From Fodinibius sp036381435 (GTDB lineage Bacteria > Bacteroidota > Rhodothermia > Balneolales > Balneolaceae), in the NCBI GenBank assembly GCA_036381435.1, contig DASVCW010000041.1, forward strand, positions 8,751-72,750: 64,000 nt of DNA, in the 5' to 3' direction. The position numbers and the translations under genes were made by a program. Of this stretch, positions 43,360-52,201 are shown in pieces. Below the pieces are notes generated by a model. That model worked only from the letters and a program-made list of their open reading frames with translations, was not told the DNA's origin and did not search any database. Within the stretch, counting starts at the first letter, position 1, and each line of letters begins with the position of its first letter.

Positions 43360-44493
43360 TTATAAAGCGTCCTGAATTTTGCCGGTGTAATCAAGCTTCT
43401 CCCAAGGGAATTCATCACGGCCAAAGTGTCCGTAAGCTGCGGTTTTGGCGTAAATAGGCCTCTTGAGGTTGAAACGATCAATAATTCCGGCCGGGGTTAA
43501 GTCGAAGGCTTCCTGAACGGCTTTGGCCAATTTCACATCTTTCACTTTGCCCGTTCCATATGTATTCACACTAACAGAAACAGGTTCGGCAATACCGATG
43601 GCGTAGGCAAGCTGTACGAGACATTCATCCGCTAACCCGGCAGCCACGATATTTTTAGCGATGTGGCGTGAAGCATAAGCTGCACTGCGATCTACCTTGG
43701 AAGGATCTTTGCCTGAAAACGCGCCGCCGCCGTGAGCTCCGCGTCCGCCATAAGTATCAACAATAATTTTCCGGCCTGTAAGTCCCGTATCTCCGTGAGG
43801 GCCGCCAATCACAAATTTACCGGTGGGATTGACATGGAAAATGGTTTCCGAATCAATAAGCTTACCGGGAATCACCTCGGGAATCAGATACTTCTTAAGA
43901 TCACTTTTGATTTGCTGCTGATCTACACCTTCATCATGCTGGGTGGAAATAACAATGGTATCAATCCGCTTGGGATTTCCTTCATCATCATATTCAACTG
44001 TAACCTGGCTTTTACTATCAGGCGCAAGGTAGGGAAGCTGCGAGCCGTTTTTACGAATATCGGCTAGTTTCCACAGCAGGTCATGTGAATATTGCAGTGA
44101 CATCGGCATGTAGGTGTCGGTTTCCCTGGTAGCATAACCGAACATCATACCCTGATCACCGGCCCCGTCTTTATCAACCCCTTGAGCAATATCAGGACTC
44201 TGCTGGTGAATGGTCGTCAAAACGCCGCATGAATCGGCATCAAAGCGATAAGAATTTTTGGTATAACCGATATTTCGGATCACCTGACGGGCAATTTCCT
44301 GTACATCAACATAAGCATCGGTGGTAACTTCACCCGAAATAACGGCAAGCCCGGTAGTAACGAGTGTCTCTACGGCTACGCGGGAATCAGCATCCTGTTC
44401 GAGCATGGCATCAAGAATGGAATCAGAAATTTGATCGGCAACTTTATCGGGATGTCCCTCTGATACTGATTCTGAGGTAAATAAATGTTTCAT
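43360..44493 (-). CDS. metK: S-adenosylmethionine synthetase
   Basis: A 377-residue methionine adenosyltransferase that makes SAM from methionine and ATP. It has the N-terminal signature FTSESVSEGHPDKVADQISD (the ATP- and metal-binding part), GAGDQGMMFGYA (hexapeptide 1), FVIGGPHGDTGLTGRKIIVDTYGG and GGGAFSGKDPSKVDRSAAY (hexapeptide 2). Length and ATG are as usual. No SAM riboswitch is recognisable in the 160 bp upstream, which instead hold a CGCAGAG-type repeat. It lies upstream of nothing obvious in methionine metabolism. Confidence 0.98.
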   Translation of the reverse strand: MKHLFTSESVSEGHPDKVADQISDSILDAMLEQDADSRVAVETLVTTGLAVISGEVTTDAYVDVQEIARQVIRNIGYTKNSYRFDADSCGVLTTIHQQSPDIAQGVDKDGAGDQGMMFGYATRETDTYMPMSLQYSHDLLWKLADIRKNGSQLPYLAPDSKSQVTVEYDDEGNPKRIDTIVISTQHDEGVDQQQIKSDLKKYLIPEVIPGKLIDSETIFHVNPTGKFVIGGPHGDTGLTGRKIIVDTYGGRGAHGGGAFSGKDPSKVDRSAAYASRHIAKNIVAAGLADECLVQLAYAIGIAEPVSVSVNTYGTGKVKDVKLAKAVQEAFDLTPAGIIDRFNLKRPIYAKTAAYGHFGRDEFPWEKLDYTGKIQDAL

Positions 44494-44578
44494 TGAGCAA
44501 AAATTCGTGTCAAAATGGGTTGAATATTATAGAGCCATGAAGCTACAAAAATCTGCCTAATGTTGCAGAAGAATATGT

Positions 44579-44640
44579 TCGCGCAGAGTCGCTAAGGCGC
44601 AAAGTATTTTCTCTGCGGCCCTACGCCTTTGCGTGTCCTC
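44579..44640. repeat. CGCAGAGTCGC-type repeat
   Basis: GCGCAGAGTCGCTAAGGCGCAAAG faces CTCTGCGGCCCTACGCCTTTGCG. It sits between metK and ruvB and is a member of the family described at 45784-45842. Confidence 0.65.
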
Positions 44641-44653
44641 GATTAATTAGCTT

Positions 44654-45667
44654 TCAACCAAAAAGATCACTCTCTCCTTTACCCGGCTCAACGCCTAAAT
44701 ATTGGAATGCTTTGGCAGTCGCGATGCGTCCCTTTGGCGTTCGCTGAAGAAAGCCTTCTTTAATAAGGTAGGGTTCATAGACTTCTTCAATAGTACCTTT
44801 GTCTTCACCTACTGCCACGCCAAGGGTTCCGAGTCCCACCGGACCGCCCTCATAATTTTCAATGATAGCCCTTAAAATGCGGATATCCATTTCATCCAGC
44901 CCGTTTTGATCTACATCAAGGGCATTAAGGGCTTTATCGGCAATTTGATTGTTGATGGTGTCCATTTCTTCGACCTGGGCAAAATCGCGAGTGCGGCGAA
45001 GAAGTTTATTCACAATACGCGGCGTACCCCGACTGCGACGCGCGATTTCATGGGCACCTGTATCGGTAATGCCCATATTAAGGATGGAAGCTGTACGAAG
45101 GGCGATGCGCTGCAGCAATTCCACGTCGTAATAATCGAGCCGCATGTCGATACCAAAACGTGCGCGGAGGGGAGCGGTAAGCAAACCTTTTCTCGTGGTT
45201 GCGCCCACCAGTGTAAAGTGGTTTAGTTCAATCTGAATGCTGCGGGCATTGGGACCTGAATCAATGACAATATCCAGCTTATAATCTTCCATCGCGGAGT
45301 ACAGGTACTCCTCTACGACAGGATTAAGGCGATGAATTTCATCAATAAATAGCACATCTCCGTCTTCGAGGTTGGTAAGCATTCCCGCCAAATCGCCCGC
45401 TTTTTCAAGCACAGGTCCGGTCGTTGGCTTGATCTGGACCTTCATCTCATTGGCAATGATGTGCGCCAAGGTTGTTTTTCCCAGGCCGGGTGGGCCTGAG
45501 AGGATGACATGATCCAGCGCCTCACCCCTTTTTTGAGCAGCTTTTATAAAGATCGAAAGGTTTTTGATGATTTTTCGCTGCCCGATAAAGTCACCAATAC
45601 TGCCGGGGCGCAAAGATTGCTCAAACTCTTCATCATTCTTCGAGGCGTTTAACAGCGGGTTTTGCAT
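44654..45667 (-). CDS. ruvB: Holliday junction DNA helicase RuvB
   Basis: A 337-residue AAA+ motor that drives branch migration of Holliday junctions with RuvA. It has the N-terminal RPGSIGDFIGQRKI, Walker A GPPGLGKTTLA, Walker B DEIHR, sensor 1 VGATTRKG, the arginine segment PLRARFG, and the C-terminal winged helix with LGVAVGEDKGTIEEVYEPYLIKEGFLQRTPKGR. Family length is standard. ruvA and ruvC are not adjacent in this window. CGCAGAG-type palindromic repeats flank the gene on both sides. Confidence 0.98.
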   Translation of the reverse strand: MQNPLLNASKNDEEFEQSLRPGSIGDFIGQRKIIKNLSIFIKAAQKRGEALDHVILSGPPGLGKTTLAHIIANEMKVQIKPTTGPVLEKAGDLAGMLTNLEDGDVLFIDEIHRLNPVVEEYLYSAMEDYKLDIVIDSGPNARSIQIELNHFTLVGATTRKGLLTAPLRARFGIDMRLDYYDVELLQRIALRTASILNMGITDTGAHEIARRSRGTPRIVNKLLRRTRDFAQVEEMDTINNQIADKALNALDVDQNGLDEMDIRILRAIIENYEGGPVGLGTLGVAVGEDKGTIEEVYEPYLIKEGFLQRTPKGRIATAKAFQYLGVEPGKGESDLFG

Positions 45668-45783
45668 ATTTTGATTTAGGAATTATGAATTTTGATTTAT
45701 GATTAGCCATTCGAAGTAATCAAAAATCTTCATTCAACAATAATAAATCATTATTTGCAAAGTTTCGAAGAATATTTCGGGTT

Positions 45784-45842
45784 TCACGCAGAGGTGCAAA
45801 GACGGAGAAAACTTTTCTCTGCGCCTTAGCGGCTCTGCGTGA
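45784..45842. repeat. TCACGCAGAG palindrome with T tract
   Basis: TCACGCAGAG / CTCTGCGTGA ends, inner GGTGCAAAG and GGAGAAAA facing TTTTCTCTGCGCC, followed by T7. As a hairpin with a U tract it may end transcription between baeRF-like and ruvB genes. It is one of at least six related copies in the window. Confidence 0.7.
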
Positions 45843-45850
45843 TTTTTTTG

Positions 45851-46981
45851 CTACGAATACCGAAAGATGGCCGCTATGGAGGCATTATTGGGCATGTTGT
45901 CTTTATCGAGGGCATATACGTTGCCACTCTGGGTGATCGTTTTGATCGCGGCCATGTTAATTAAATCGTGCTCCCCGTTTTTGGGTTCGTTGCTGTGATG
46001 AACCACGTCACGATCGGGGTCAAACCAGCCCCAGCTATCCCCATCCAGTGAAACAAAGAGCGAATCTACTTTGCCGTAATAAGCAGCTTCTACAATTTTT
46101 GTAAGATTTTCGGACTGTTTTTCTGAATCGCTTAAATCGCCAAAGCGCTGCATATCCTCATACATATCTTTCAAAAAGTAGGATTGGATTTCTTCCCATC
46201 CCGCCTTTTTTATCTCATCATCACTCAACGGGTCAGGGTTCTCGGTAACTGCCTGATCCATCAGCCTGTTGTAGTGATTCACTTTTTTGTAAATAGCGAC
46301 CGCCTCTTTTACCCCCGCCAAAATAAGCGGATCATTCCACTTTCTCAGAATGGAAGTAACTTCATTTTCAACCGTTTTCAGGTAATTTTCAATGTCATCG
46401 CTTTCCAAAGAGCCATCACCCCAGCCTTGAAACATGGTTTGCGATCTGGAATTTCCCCCGGAATAAATATTTTTCTCATAGACATTATACTGCCGGAATT
46501 CATCCATACTAAGGGGAGAATCATTGAGCTCAACATTTTCAGCATTTATGCGTGTACATCGAAGCAGACGAATATTTTTTTGGCTGAGAGTTAGCACGCA
46601 AAAAGTGCCTTCGAGCGAAATCATTGGCACCAGCGGAGTGATTAAAAAATGATCGTCAACCAATATGCGCTCTTCAAAAGAGTGAGGGACGCGAAAATAA
46701 TCGAAGCTTTCTTCGCTGATAAAAAGAGCTAATCCCTCATCATTTTGAGACCAGAACGAAGGCTGATCAAGGAGCTTTTTGGGTTCAGTAAGAAGCTTTT
46801 CAATTTTTTGTTCGGGGATGTTATGTTCTCTAAGCTGGTTTTTTACTTCGTTTAATAAGTTTTTCAGTCGTATGGGATCTTGTTGAACTTCTTCACCCAT
46901 TTTATGGGTAGGCAAATAAATTGAAATGCAGGTATCGTTTTCCTGATTAGCAAGATTGACGATTGTTTCACGCGTAATCAT
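45851..46981 (-). CDS. baeRF-type (bacterial eRF1-like) protein
   Basis: A 376-residue protein resembling the bacterial archaeo-eukaryotic release factor families (baeRF), distant relatives of eRF1/Pelota proposed to act on ribosomes in stress or in rescue. The beginning (TCISIYLPTHKMGEEVQQDPIRLKNLLNEV) and the middle (FCVLTLSQKNIRLLRCTR, LILAGVKEAVAIYKKVNHY) are typical. The last domain ends VYALDKDNMPNNASIAAIFRYS. No GGQ peptide-release motif is seen, so a plain release function is doubtful. The family call is from memory of its patterns. Single gene, with repeats at both ends. Confidence 0.78.
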   Translation of the reverse strand: MITRETIVNLANQENDTCISIYLPTHKMGEEVQQDPIRLKNLLNEVKNQLREHNIPEQKIEKLLTEPKKLLDQPSFWSQNDEGLALFISEESFDYFRVPHSFEERILVDDHFLITPLVPMISLEGTFCVLTLSQKNIRLLRCTRINAENVELNDSPLSMDEFRQYNVYEKNIYSGGNSRSQTMFQGWGDGSLESDDIENYLKTVENEVTSILRKWNDPLILAGVKEAVAIYKKVNHYNRLMDQAVTENPDPLSDDEIKKAGWEEIQSYFLKDMYEDMQRFGDLSDSEKQSENLTKIVEAAYYGKVDSLFVSLDGDSWGWFDPDRDVVHHSNEPKNGEHDLINMAAIKTITQSGNVYALDKDNMPNNASIAAIFRYS

Positions 46982-47174
46982 ATATTGACCTCCTGTTAAT
47001 TGAGTTAATCACTTAACTGATGAACAATAAAGGCGCAGGCAAGATTCAAATTGGTTTTGGTTGGTTGAAAACGATTTATACAGCCAAAAGTTATTTATGT
47101 TGCAGGAACGAAATGGGAAAAACCAACAGTTATTCGAATAATTAATTTTTTAAAGTGAAGAATATGAGGCTCCA

Positions 47175-47549
47175 ATGCTTGGCCTTCGAACTACTATTTA
47201 TAAAGTTGCAAACCTTGATGAAGCAAAAAAATGGTATGCGACAGTTTTTGAGACAGAACCTTATTTTGATGAACCTTTTTATGTGGGATTCAGCATTGGG
47301 GACTATGAACTGGGCCTGCTGCCGGAAGATGAATCAGCCAGAGAAAAATCTGATAATGTGTTAACCTACTGGGGAGTAAAGGATATAAAGAAGGAGTTTG
47401 AGCGGTTAATTGAACTTGGAGCCGCGGAACACGAAAGTCCTCAAAATGTAGGGGGTGAAGTTATGGTAGCTACCGTTAAAGACCCCTGGGGCAATTGTCT
47501 GGGCATTATTTATAATCCTGAGTTTAAACTAAGCAGCAACGAGTCGTAG
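47175..47549 (+). CDS. VOC/glyoxalase-like protein
   Basis: A 124-residue vicinal-oxygen-chelate fold protein with two beta-alpha-beta-beta-beta modules (LRTTIYKVANLDEAKKWYATVFETEPYFDEPFYVGFSIGDYELGLLP and VKDIKKEFERLIELGAAEHESPQNVGGEVMVATVKDPWGNCLGII). The final Gly-Asn before LGII and the length fit the glyoxalase/bleomycin-resistance group. The usual first metal His is absent (TTIYKV), so its activity is uncertain. No partner gene is adjacent. Confidence 0.85.
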   Translation: MLGLRTTIYKVANLDEAKKWYATVFETEPYFDEPFYVGFSIGDYELGLLPEDESAREKSDNVLTYWGVKDIKKEFERLIELGAAEHESPQNVGGEVMVATVKDPWGNCLGIIYNPEFKLSSNES

Positions 47550-47636
47550 AGTAAAAAGTGAAGTGAATGTTTTTGCGGTAATGTCTATTGTTATAGTTAA
47601 ATCTTCGAATCTTCACCTTAACCAAATCTTCCCAAT

Positions 47637-47801
47637 ATGAGTGTTATCAGAGTAATATTTGCAATTATACTACCGCCACTTGGTGTTTTTCTAACGGTTG
47701 GAGTTGGCGGGGCGTTTTGGCTCAATATTCTGCTTACTATTTTGGGTTTTGTACCAGGCATTATTCACGCAATTTGGGTGATTGCTAAACATGATGAATG
47801 A
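47637..47801 (+). CDS. YqaE/Pmp3-family membrane protein
   Basis: A 54-residue protein with two hydrophobic helices: VIRVIFAIILPPLGVFLTVG and FWLNILLTILGFVPGIIHAIWVI. The PPLGVFL turn and the PGIIHA motif are the hallmarks of the Pmp3/YqaE family of small stress-linked membrane proteins. The ATG at 47637 gives the family's usual length. It lies 87 bp after the VOC gene on the same strand. Confidence 0.93.
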   Translation: MSVIRVIFAIILPPLGVFLTVGVGGAFWLNILLTILGFVPGIIHAIWVIAKHDE

Positions 47802-47993
47802 ATGGTATAAAATGGTATACAATATAGAGGTATATGGACTGCCTTTATACCTATCATTTTTCTTTTTGATACTATTGTCTATGAAAATAATTTCCTGGAA
47901 ATAACTGATCTCTTTTGGTAACCGGCTTTCTATTGAATAATGACTTGCTGTGAATACCAAATATTGGTATTTTAAATAAAAATACTTCAACAA

Positions 47994-48236
47994 ATGAGCA
48001 AAAATACATCCATATCATTAGGTAATTATTTTGAGGACTTCGTAAATAAAAAAATATCATCCGGAAGATATAGTTCCGTAAGCGAAGTAGTAAGAACAGG
48101 ATTGCGATTGCTTGAAAATGAAGAGCAAAAACTTGAAAAATTAAGAGGCGCTCTGGATGAGGGTGAAAAGAGCAAAAAGCGTGAAAACTTTGATACCCAG
48201 GAGCATCTGCAGTCGCTGCATAACAAGCACGCATGA
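47994..48236 (+). CDS. parD: ParD-type antitoxin
   Basis: An 80-residue antitoxin. The N-terminal ribbon-helix-helix (SISLGNYFEDFVNKKISSGRYSSVSEVVRTGLRLLENEEQKLEKLRGAL) binds DNA and represses the operon in this family; the Lys/Glu-rich tail is expected to wrap the toxin. Its stop overlaps the toxin's ATG by four bases (ATGA), typical for translational coupling in type II toxin-antitoxin modules. Confidence 0.93.
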   Translation: MSKNTSISLGNYFEDFVNKKISSGRYSSVSEVVRTGLRLLENEEQKLEKLRGALDEGEKSKKRENFDTQEHLQSLHNKHA

Positions 48237-48538
48237 AGAGGGCTTTGTATCGAATAAGTGAAAAAGCCATAGCTGATCTCGAAGAAATATGGATATATAC
48301 CTTTAAAAACTGGTCATTTGAGCAAGCTGACAGATACTACCATTCGATAATTTCAGAGATAGAATTTATTGCAAACAATCCATCATTAGGAAAATCAATG
48401 GGCCATGTGAAAGAAGGATACCGGGCTTCAGAAGTTAAATCGCATTTAATTTTTTACAAGACAGGAATTGATAATATTGTTGAGGTAGTTCGAATATTAT
48501 ATCAACGGATGGATATTGAAAACCGGCTAAATGATTAG
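48233..48538 (+). CDS. parE: ParE/RelE-family toxin
   Basis: A 101-residue RelE/ParE-superfamily toxin partnered with the ParD-type antitoxin upstream. It has the family outline: MKRALYRISEKAIADLEEIWIYTFKNWSFEQADRYYHSI, a central GKSMGHVKEGYRASEVKSHLIFYKT strand region, and EVVRILYQRMDIENRL at the end. ParE toxins of this type poison DNA gyrase, but the target here is not provable from sequence. It appears intact. Confidence 0.93.
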   Translation: MKRALYRISEKAIADLEEIWIYTFKNWSFEQADRYYHSIISEIEFIANNPSLGKSMGHVKEGYRASEVKSHLIFYKTGIDNIVEVVRILYQRMDIENRLND

Positions 48539-48566
48539 CTTGTCTCTTCGCAAATAGCTTATTTCT

Positions 48567-48983
48567 ATGAAAACCACCAACTATTACAGCACCTTCATCG
48601 AAGTTGCCGAAGATTGTCCGGTTGATGCGGCTGAAAAACCGCCCCGGAGAAAACGAAAAACAGCTGTTCGGATGCAGTATGAAATGATTGCAAATCACCC
48701 CTATGAATATACTTCTGATGATGTGACTTTTGATGTTTTTGCCTTTAAGCAGGAAATTCCGCCAGCGAAACAAGCAACAGAAAGAGAACGGTTTTTCTCA
48801 AAGGGACGTGCCTGCCTGCGTTCATCAGCGCTTGGCAAACGGTATGGCTGGGGCATTCATTTTGATGTGGAGGGGAAAATGGCTCTTTATGGAGTTGAAA
48901 CGGACGAATATGCCGGATTTATGAATGATAGAAATCTTGAACACTTACAAGCGATGCGTTCCACCGGTAATAAAACGCGTTAA
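48567..48983 (+). CDS. DUF6157 family protein
   Basis: A 138-residue protein beginning TTNYYSTFIEVAEDCPVDAAEKPP with a KRKTAVRMQYEMIANHPYEYTSDDVTFDVFA segment and a GWGIHFDVEGKMALYGVETDEY end. This matches my memory of DUF6157, a family with no known function. It is cytosolic by appearance. It lies 28 bp after the toxin gene but is unlikely to belong to that module. Its last four bases overlap the end of the convergent DUF72 gene. Confidence 0.8.
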   Translation: MKTTNYYSTFIEVAEDCPVDAAEKPPRRKRKTAVRMQYEMIANHPYEYTSDDVTFDVFAFKQEIPPAKQATERERFFSKGRACLRSSALGKRYGWGIHFDVEGKMALYGVETDEYAGFMNDRNLEHLQAMRSTGNKTR

Positions 48984-49876
48984 AACATCTCTCCCTGGCT
49001 GTCATCATCGCCGGATTTTGGAATCTTTAAATCAGCCTCTGTCTCAGCATTCATTTTTTTAATAAAATGCGCCGCCAACCGGGGTGATTCCCGCTCCTCA
49101 TTCTGATGCACAAAAAAGTGGATTTTCTGCAATCCCTGATTTGTCCATGACTTTAGCCGTTCTGCCCAATCATCCAGTCGTGAGTAATCGGTGGGGTGAT
49201 TGGCACCTACGTAACGGATGAAGGCTTCATTGTTGGTGAGACGCATATGGAGTAAATCTCTTCTTCCGGCCGTATCGACAAGAACATTGGCTACATTATT
49301 TTCTTCCAAAAGTTTATATAGATCTTCAGCTATTTTTGGATCGTTGAACCAATCCGAATGCCGAAATTCTACAGCGAGAGGAAATCTCTCAGGCCAGAAT
49401 TCTATAAAATCTCTGACCCTGTCGAAATACTTGGGAGCAAAGTTATCGCGTAATTGCAAAAAGCTGGTACCCAGTTTATCCTGAAAATGAGAGACACTGT
49501 TCAGGAAAGCTTCCGTTACATCCTGCACGTCCGATAACCATTTTCGATGACTTATTTGTTGATTTAACTTGGGGAAAAATCGGAATTCACCCGGCACTTT
49601 TTCGTACCATGACGAAATTTGAGACCGGGAAAAAATTCGGTAAAAAGTGGCATTTAGCTCCACCGCATTGAACTGTGAGGAGTAGTACTCCAGCTCGTCT
49701 TTGGTGCCTCTCGGATAGAAACCTTTTAACTCCTGCCGGTTCCACTTGGCGCATCCCACATAGATCTCTGGTTTTCCTGAATTCCCAACATTTGAAAGAA
49801 GTTTAGCTGTTTCCGGATGATCTTCCGGAAGCGAAAAATCTATACTTTCCGGCTTTTCTACACTACCAAATTTCAT
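48980..49876 (-). CDS. DUF72 (YecE-like) TIM-barrel protein
   Basis: A 298-residue DUF72 protein, a TIM-barrel family of unknown reaction. Key segments are IYVGCAKWNRQELKGFYPRGTKDELEYYSSQFNAVELNATFYRIF at the start, LQLRDNFAPKYFDRVRDFIEFWP, LAVEFRHSDWF and FIRYVGANHPTDYSRLDDWAERLKSW near the end. These are highly conserved in the family and suggest an intact active site. It is convergent with the DUF6157 gene, overlapping by four bases. Confidence 0.92.
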   Translation of the reverse strand: MKFGSVEKPESIDFSLPEDHPETAKLLSNVGNSGKPEIYVGCAKWNRQELKGFYPRGTKDELEYYSSQFNAVELNATFYRIFSRSQISSWYEKVPGEFRFFPKLNQQISHRKWLSDVQDVTEAFLNSVSHFQDKLGTSFLQLRDNFAPKYFDRVRDFIEFWPERFPLAVEFRHSDWFNDPKIAEDLYKLLEENNVANVLVDTAGRRDLLHMRLTNNEAFIRYVGANHPTDYSRLDDWAERLKSWTNQGLQKIHFFVHQNEERESPRLAAHFIKKMNAETEADLKIPKSGDDDSQGEMF

Positions 49877-50049
49877 AAGTTTATTTTTTAGTAAGTGAAG
49901 TTTGTGGTTACTGAAAAAATAAAACTTATTCTTTTATAAATTGATTCGGATTCGGCGAAATTCATCTTGATAAATTTCAGAAGGATTCCACTCTAACCCT
50001 GTCAGGGTTGAATTGAAAGCAGATATACCAACTAAATTTCTCCGGTTAT

Positions 50050-50664
50050 TTATTGACTTCTAAGCGGTTCACCGCTTTCTGCCCAACGCCATTTCTCTAA
50101 AATAAGATTTATCCGCGGACCCATACCATCGGCATATTGGGGCGGATAAGCTGCCAATACATAAAACCAAACGCCTTCCTTAACATCCAGTGCTAAAAAG
50201 CCGAATGCTTCCCCTCTCAAATCATATAGCTTTTCTGCCCATGGGTGAAGCGCAGAATCTCCGGGAACTGCGTTATAACTTTTAGCAATTTCAGCCACCC
50301 TTTTATGAACTTCACTGCCCACTGAACCCGCCGGAAAAGCAAAAATTGTAAGTTGCGCATTTTTGTTAAGCCTGCCCCCGAAATTCGCCATAATGCTGAT
50401 AGACTTTCCATTTTCCAAGTTAACCGTCTCTGTCACCATCTCGGCAGGAGCATAGGTAGAAAACTGTATAGGAAAATTTTCGGGAGGCTCCAGCAAATAC
50501 ATCCGCATGCTTTCAACCATTCCTTCAATACTGATTTGTACTTCAATGGTATCGCCACGCGCGGCTATTTTTGGCTCAGGATTGGAAACCGCTTTTTCTT
50601 TTTCCGCAGCATTACAACTTATAAATATCGTGGCTGCCAACAGTATGAAAAAATATCTATTCAT
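50050..50664 (-). CDS. Putative lipoprotein of unknown function
   Basis: A 204-residue protein with a short lipoprotein signal peptide: MNRYFFILLAATIFISC, with Cys17 as the likely lipidated residue. The mature part has no family I recognise (IEVQISIEGMVESMRMYLLEPPENFPIQFSTYAPAEMVTETVNLENGKSIS). It is beta-rich in the first half, suggesting a periplasmic substrate- or polymer-binding domain. It lies 29 bp downstream of the DUF2269 gene on the same strand, so they may be cotranscribed. Confidence 0.75.
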   Translation of the reverse strand: MNRYFFILLAATIFISCNAAEKEKAVSNPEPKIAARGDTIEVQISIEGMVESMRMYLLEPPENFPIQFSTYAPAEMVTETVNLENGKSISIMANFGGRLNKNAQLTIFAFPAGSVGSEVHKRVAEIAKSYNAVPGDSALHPWAEKLYDLRGEAFGFLALDVKEGVWFYVLAAYPPQYADGMGPRINLILEKWRWAESGEPLRSQ

Positions 50665-50693
50665 TAAATGATGATTAATGGATAAAAAATGAC

Positions 50694-51149
50694 TTAAAGA
50701 ACCGGTTTAAAAACCATCACCCAAACTGCCGAAAACAGCAGAAGCAGGTTGATAGAAGTCAGTATTGTAAGCCTGCGCTGAAGGACTTGCAACTTGGAAT
50801 CATCAGCATCATCCGATGCGGCTACTTCGGCCAGCTTTATACCAACCTTTTGCGTAACATTACTGCCCAGATATCCGGTTATTAGGATAACAGCAAGTCC
50901 CCAGATAATCCAGAAAGGAGCCCCAAACCCAAAAAACGCGGAAAGCACGATACCCGCTATCAGTGTGGTAATTGCTGAGGGACCTATAACGGCCCTGCCA
51001 AAGAATTCACTTTGTCGCGCGATTGCCGCAAGTCCCGGACGATCCCGCTTTCTGGCCAATGCGATGTTAAGCATGCCAAGTGTAAAGACACTGCCGATCC
51101 ATATAATAGCTGCTGCAATATGAATGAATTTGAATAAAAAATAAGCCAT
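50694..51149 (-). CDS. DUF2269-like integral membrane protein
   Basis: A 151-residue membrane protein with four hydrophobic segments (about 1-22, 52-72, 76-96 and 127-149). FKFIHIAAAIIWIGSVFTLGMLNIAL at the start and GPSAITTLIAGIVLSAFFGFGAPFWIIWG fit the DUF2269 / CopD-related group, in which a heme or metal role has been suggested but not shown. The histidine in helix 1 (His10) is a candidate ligand. It is divergent from the ArsR regulator, and the two share a 240-bp promoter region. Confidence 0.8.
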   Translation of the reverse strand: MAYFLFKFIHIAAAIIWIGSVFTLGMLNIALARKRDRPGLAAIARQSEFFGRAVIGPSAITTLIAGIVLSAFFGFGAPFWIIWGLAVILITGYLGSNVTQKVGIKLAEVAASDDADDSKLQVLQRRLTILTSINLLLLFSAVWVMVFKPVL

Positions 51150-51327
51150 GAGTTAAACATTTTTAGTTATCGCGAGCAGTACATTATCACGATAAAACTT
51201 AATAAAAGTTCAGGGAGTATTCACCGGTTCCGTTCTTTTCTTTGGTTTTTAAGGCGCTTCATACGTCGATTTTTTTGTTTTAAGATTAAAAAAGCATAAT
51301 GCTTCTCTTAAAACAAAAATAATTTGC

Positions 51328-51343
51328 GTAACAAAATTGTTAC
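51328..51343. promoter_or_regulatory. Probable ArsR operator 1
   Basis: GTAAC-AAAATT-GTTAC, a perfect 5-bp inverted repeat with a 6-base spacer, 49 bp upstream of the arsR-type gene. Its spacing matches operator 2, with centres 26 bp apart. Confidence 0.6.
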
Positions 51344-51353
51344 ATTTAGATTA

Positions 51354-51369
51354 GTAACTAAATGGTTAC
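51354..51369. promoter_or_regulatory. Probable ArsR operator 2
   Basis: GTAAC-TAAATG-GTTAC, with the same half-sites and spacing as operator 1, 23 bp upstream of the ATG at 51392. Occupation would block the promoter of the regulator and its SRPBCC operon. Confidence 0.6.
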
Positions 51370-51391
51370 GTAATTATAATCTGTAGTGAAA

Positions 51392-51730
51392 ATGCAAAGA
51401 GATATTTTCCAGGCCATAGCAGACCCTACCCGCAGAGAAATTATTGGATTGCTGGCGGGGCAGGCACTTTCAGTGAATGATGTCGCTGAAAACTTCGATA
51501 TTAGTCGTCCCGCTGTCTCCAAACACATCAAGATTTTGAATGAATGCGGGCTGGTAGTGATTAGAAAAAAAGGCCGCAAACGACTTTGCAGAGCTGATCC
51601 GCGTAAACTAAAAAAAGTGGCGGAATGGACTGAGCAGTATCGGAAGTTCTGGTCCCACAGGTTGGATGCGCTGGAAGCACTGCTGGCCGAAGAGGATGAA
51701 CAAGCAAAAGAAAAGGATAATAAAACATAA
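51392..51730 (+). CDS. ArsR family transcriptional regulator
   Basis: A 112-residue winged-helix repressor (MQRDIFQAIADPTRREIIGLLAGQALSVNDVAENFDISRPAVSKHIKILNECGLVVIRKKGRKRLCRADPRKLKKVAEW). The recognition helix SRPAVSKHIKIL is typical; no metal-binding cysteines (CxC) are present, so it is an ArsR/SdpR-type autorepressor rather than a metal sensor. The ATG at 51392 is preferred to an in-frame GTG two codons earlier. It is first in an operon with two SRPBCC genes, and two matching inverted repeats lie directly upstream. Confidence 0.92.
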   Translation: MQRDIFQAIADPTRREIIGLLAGQALSVNDVAENFDISRPAVSKHIKILNECGLVVIRKKGRKRLCRADPRKLKKVAEWTEQYRKFWSHRLDALEALLAEEDEQAKEKDNKT

Positions 51731-51733
51731 ACT

Positions 51734-52201
51734 ATGAATGCACAAAATCACCGGGTAGCAAAATCAGAGATGCTAATTCGTAAACCTGTAAGCAAAGTTT
51801 TTGAAGCATTGGCCAATCCCGAAATTACTTCTAAATTCTGGTTTACCGAAGGCAGTGCCCGGCTGGAAGCGGGAAAAACCGTAGAATGGACCTGGGGACA
51901 ATTTGGGGTTCAAGCCATCATTACGGTGACAGAGGTAAAGAGAAATGAGCTGATTCAATTTCAATGGCCTTCGGGTGAGAAAGAGTCTGATTTTAGAACA
52001 GTAGAAATATCGTTCGAATCCAAATCAGATCAAACCACCTTTGTACATGTCGTCGAAAGAGGTTTTGATAAAGATGAGGAAAACCTAATTGAACAAGTTG
52101 CCGGTCAAACAGAAGGGTGGGCACTGGTTTTATCAGCATTAAAAGCTTGGCTGGAGCATGGCATTAACCTGAATCTTATAAGCGACCATAAACCGGAATG
52201 A
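51734..52201 (+). CDS. SRPBCC/AHSA1-family protein 1
   Basis: A 155-residue START/Bet v1-like fold protein of the AHSA1 group. Signatures: VSKVFEALANPEITSKFWF, GKTVEWTWGQFGVQAIITVTEV, ELIQFQWPSG and GWALVLSALKAWLEHG. These proteins have a hydrophobic ligand cavity; the ligand and the task are not known. It follows the ArsR gene by 3 bp and overlaps the next SRPBCC gene by 4 bp, so all three are one operon. Confidence 0.92.
   Translation: MNAQNHRVAKSEMLIRKPVSKVFEALANPEITSKFWFTEGSARLEAGKTVEWTWGQFGVQAIITVTEVKRNELIQFQWPSGEKESDFRTVEISFESKSDQTTFVHVVERGFDKDEENLIEQVAGQTEGWALVLSALKAWLEHGINLNLISDHKPE

Noticed and set aside
44494..44653. SAM riboswitch upstream of metK
   Set aside because: No SAM-I, SAM-II or SAM-IV core pattern is recognisable; the space holds a CGCAGAG-type repeat and an A/T-rich region.
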